Source of the DNA: Pseudomonadota bacterium
GTDB taxonomy: Bacteria > Pseudomonadota > Gammaproteobacteria > Xanthomonadales > Rhodanobacteraceae
Assembly (NCBI GenBank): GCA_018241165.1
Contig: JAFEEK010000439.1
Location: forward strand, 1 to 8,252
Reading direction: 5' to 3'
DNA length: 8,252 nucleotides
Notes under the pieces: generated by a model
What the model was told of the DNA's origin: nothing
Databases searched by the model: none
What the model saw: only the letters and a program-made list of their open reading frames with translations
Shown: positions 7,029 through 8,252 of the stretch, piece after piece
Layout of the letters: the number at the start of each line of letters is the position of its first letter
Numbering within the stretch: position 1 is the first letter of the stretch
Translations under genes and position numbers: made by a program

Positions 7029-7924
7029 AACGCCATCCCGCCTACCGCGCGATTCTCGCGTTCGCCGCCAGTGCCGTGCTCGCCGCCTGTTCGCACAAGG
7101 ACATGCAAGCCGCCACCGCCACGCCGGCCGCGCCCGCGTTCACGGCCATGGCACGCGGCCAGGTCGACGTGCAGGGCGGACTGATCCGTATCACCTCGCC
7201 GCGCGACGGCGTCATCGCGCAACTGCACGGCGAGCCGGCCACGGACGTGAAGGCCGGCGACGTGCTCGCCCAGCTCGATTCGCATCAGGCGGAACTGTCC
7301 GCCGGCATCGCCAAGGCGCAACTGGATCAGGCAATCGCGCGTGCCGCCGCCTTGCGCACGCAAGTCACCGGACTACAGCCTCGCGCCGAGCGTGCCGCCG
7401 AGGCAGCCAAGGCCGGCGCCGCGACGGAGCAATCCGCCGACGACGCGCGCCAGGCGCTGGCCGAAACCAGCGCGCAGGTCGGCGAAGCCGATGCGGCGGT
7501 CGAAGCGGCACGCGCGCACCTGAAGCAGGCGCAACACGAAGTCGCCGTACTCGCCATCCGCGCGCCGGTGAATGGACGCGTGGTCGCGCGCAACGCCCAT
7601 CCCGGCGAAGTCGTGTCGGCGCAATCCGGAACCGCGCTTTTCACCCTGTTGCCTGACGCGCCGCGCATCGTGCGCGCCGAGTTGAACGAGGCATTCCTCG
7701 GCAAGGTCCGCGTCGGCATGCACGCGGATGTCGTCACCCAGGACGGCGCCGAAAAGGCCTATTCCGCCACGGTGACGCGCATCGGCGACGTGTTCGGGCC
7801 GAGCACGCTCACCGAAGATCCGCAGGAAGCATCGGACACGCGCGACGTGATCTGTATCCTCAAGCTCGACAGCGACGAACTGCGCGTCGGCCAGCGCGTG
7901 CAGGTGCGGTTCAAGGCAAAGTAG
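7025..7924 (+). CDS. Short HlyD-family periplasmic adaptor lipoprotein of the ABC module (DevB/MacA-like)
   Basis: The 299-residue product is a membrane fusion protein expected to join the ABC permease to an outer-membrane duct. Residues 1-22 are a lipoprotein signal with lipobox LAAC (Cys22), followed by SHKDMQ. A first lipoyl half (about 50-82, ITSPRDGVIAQL...VKAGDVLAQLD) leads into an Ala/Glu/Gln-rich coiled-coil hairpin (about 85-175). The second lipoyl half follows (177-212, AIRAPVNGRVVARNAHPGEVV), then a beta-barrel domain to the end (VGQRVQVRFKAK). There is no clear membrane-proximal domain after the barrel, so it is shorter than MacA or AcrA (nearly 400). The hairpin tip has R123, A127 and T134 at the spacing of the AcrA Arg/Leu/Ser docking motif. 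The start overlaps the ATPase stop by 4 bases; GGAA at 7013-7016 is a plausible ribosome site. It is the last gene of the operon. It could be mistaken for another RND adaptor, but its position argues for the ABC pair. Confidence 0.92.
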   Translation: MKRHPAYRAILAFAASAVLAACSHKDMQAATATPAAPAFTAMARGQVDVQGGLIRITSPRDGVIAQLHGEPATDVKAGDVLAQLDSHQAELSAGIAKAQLDQAIARAAALRTQVTGLQPRAERAAEAAKAGAATEQSADDARQALAETSAQVGEADAAVEAARAHLKQAQHEVAVLAIRAPVNGRVVARNAHPGEVVSAQSGTALFTLLPDAPRIVRAELNEAFLGKVRVGMHADVVTQDGAEKAYSATVTRIGDVFGPSTLTEDPQEASDTRDVICILKLDSDELRVGQRVQVRFKAK

Positions 7925-7935
7925 ACGCATCCCCC

Positions 7936-7948
7936 CGCGCTTCGCGCG
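7936..7948. repeat. Small stem-loop after the efflux operon
   Basis: CGCGC (7936-7940) pairs with GCGCG (7944-7948) around a TTC loop. It immediately follows the left boundary repeat and precedes the first large hairpin, so it may be part of the same composite element. Confidence 0.4.
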
Positions 7949-7949
7949 A

Positions 7950-7970
7950 CCCCCTTCGTTCCGAAGGGGG
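7950..7970. terminator. Hairpin 1: perfect 9-bp stem, possible transcription end of the efflux operon
   Basis: CCCCCTTCG (7950-7958) pairs perfectly with CGAAGGGGG (7962-7970) around a TTC loop, 25 bases after the operon's stop codon. It is followed by TGATTGG, not a T-run, so it is not a textbook intrinsic terminator. It could still pause transcription or protect the mRNA 3' end. Confidence 0.4.
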
Positions 7971-8051
7971 TGATTGGACTACCCGCGTTCCGCGATTTGA
8001 TCCGCCTTCGCACAGGCCGCATTACCTCCCCCTTGCGCTGTCTATATGACT

Positions 8052-8074
8052 TCCCCCTTCCGCAGGAAGGGGGA
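8052..8074. terminator. Hairpin 2: perfect 10-bp stem between the convergent genes
   Basis: TCCCCCTTCC (8052-8061) pairs perfectly with GGAAGGGGGA (8065-8074) around a GCA loop. It is a near copy of hairpin 1 with one stem pair swapped from G-C to C-G. It lies about 18 bases beyond the stop of the - strand hydrolase gene. Neither side carries a clear T-run, so a terminator role is possible but unproven. Confidence 0.4.
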
Positions 8075-8091
8075 TTGAGGGGGATGCGCTT

Positions 8092-8252
8092 TTACCCTTT
8101 CGCAAACGCCTCGTCGAAGAAACTGTGCATCAGCGCAAACGCCCGATGCGCGACTTTCGCGTCGTACTTGCAGCCCTTCATCGAACCGTCGGCGGTCGGG
8201 ATCGCGAAGCAGTGCACCGCGCCGCCGTAATTGACGAATTGCCAATCCACGC
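8092..8252 (-). CDS. Dienelactone hydrolase family protein, C-terminal 52 residues
   Basis: This gene enters from beyond the right edge and ends with TAA (TTA on the + strand at 8092-8094). It has no start inside the window, so simple start-to-stop ORF calling misses it. The visible end reads VDWQFVNYGGAVHCFAIPTA and continues to FFDEAFAKG. The pattern Trp, then Tyr-Gly-Gly-Ala-x-His-x-Phe, then a Tyr-Asp pair and a helix ending FFDEAF is what I know from the C-terminus of dienelactone-hydrolase-like alpha/beta hydrolases. The His in AVHCF would be the catalytic His of the Cys/Ser-Asp-His triad; the nucleophile and Asp are outside the window. Such proteins hydrolyse lactones or esters, but most family members have no defined substrate. 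It converges on the efflux operon, has no obvious functional tie to it, and its stop is about 18 bases from the hairpin at 8052-8074. Confidence 0.85.
   Translation of the reverse strand, partial: VDWQFVNYGGAVHCFAIPTADGSMKGCKYDAKVAHRAFALMHSFFDEAFAKG

Larger units (their letters stand above)
1..7924 (+). other. Six-gene efflux operon: RND module, one outer-membrane channel, ABC module
   Basis: Order: RND adaptor, RND pump, outer-membrane channel, ABC permease, ATPase, ABC adaptor. The junctions are ATGA overlaps at 700-703, 3738-3741, 5120-5123 and 7025-7028, with a 1-base gap at 6260. No room exists for internal promoters or terminators between genes, so one transcript with coupled translation is the natural reading. 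The 5' end and any regulator are outside the window. That the six proteins form one functional system is inference from gene order and from the single shared channel gene. Confidence 0.8.
7926..8088. repeat. Intergenic palindromic element bounded by 10-base inverted repeats
   Basis: CGCATCCCCC at 7926-7935 is the exact reverse complement of GGGGGATGCG at 8079-8088. The 163-base interval nearly fills the gap between the two convergent genes (7925-8091). Inside are a small stem (7936-7948) and two related hairpins (7950-7970 and 8052-8074). A lone TCCCCCTT at 8027-8034 can pair alternatively with AAGGGGGA at 8067-8074. I see no credible gene in it. It resembles composite REP/MITE-like intergenic repeats of GC-rich proteobacteria, but copy number cannot be judged from one window. 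Confidence 0.6.

Noticed and set aside
7921..7924. GTAG next to palindromes, as in the head of REP elements recognised by RAYT transposases
   Set aside because: The tetranucleotide includes the stop codon of the adaptor gene and is not directly at the base of a stem, so it is probably coincidence.
7970..8230. An 86-codon + strand open frame over the intergenic element and the hydrolase end
   Set aside because: It crosses the palindromic repeats, shows no family pattern, and is antisense to the well-supported hydrolase C-terminus.

Overview
The window is GC-rich, densely coded DNA. It looks like the chromosome of a high-GC proteobacterium; a gammaproteobacterium of the Xanthomonadales/Rhodanobacteraceae kind is my guess from protein style, base composition and the C-run/G-run intergenic repeats, not something the sequence proves. 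Six genes on the + strand fill positions 1-7924 almost without gaps. The end of a convergent - strand gene enters from the right edge. The two are separated by about 170 bases packed with palindromes.

Layout: (a) 2-703, the C-terminal part of an RND-type periplasmic adaptor; (b) 700-3741, a complete RND inner-membrane pump; (c) 3738-5123, a TolC/OprM/NodT-type outer-membrane factor lipoprotein; (d) 5120-6259, a MacB/DevC-type ABC permease; (e) 6261-7028, its ATPase (LolD/MacB/DevA type); (f) 7025-7924, a second, short HlyD-type adaptor lipoprotein; (g) 7925-8091, an intergenic element bounded by a perfect 10-base inverted repeat and holding two related hairpins; (h) 8092-8252 on the - strand, the last 52 codons of a dienelactone-hydrolase-family enzyme, which has no start codon inside the window.

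Four of the five junctions between the + strand genes are 4-base ATGA start/stop overlaps and the fifth is a 1-base gap, so the six genes very probably form one translationally coupled operon. It encodes two complete energy-coupling modules: a proton-driven RND pump with its adaptor, and an ATP-driven permease/ATPase pair with its adaptor. There is only one outer-membrane channel, and its gene sits between the two modules. Both adaptors carry a recognisable variant of the TolC-docking motif. The simplest reading is a dual-engine export system in which both modules use the same channel. This is the most interesting object in the window. The substrate cannot be read from the sequence. No regulator, promoter, RNA gene, CRISPR array or insertion sequence is visible; the promoter presumably lies upstream of the window.
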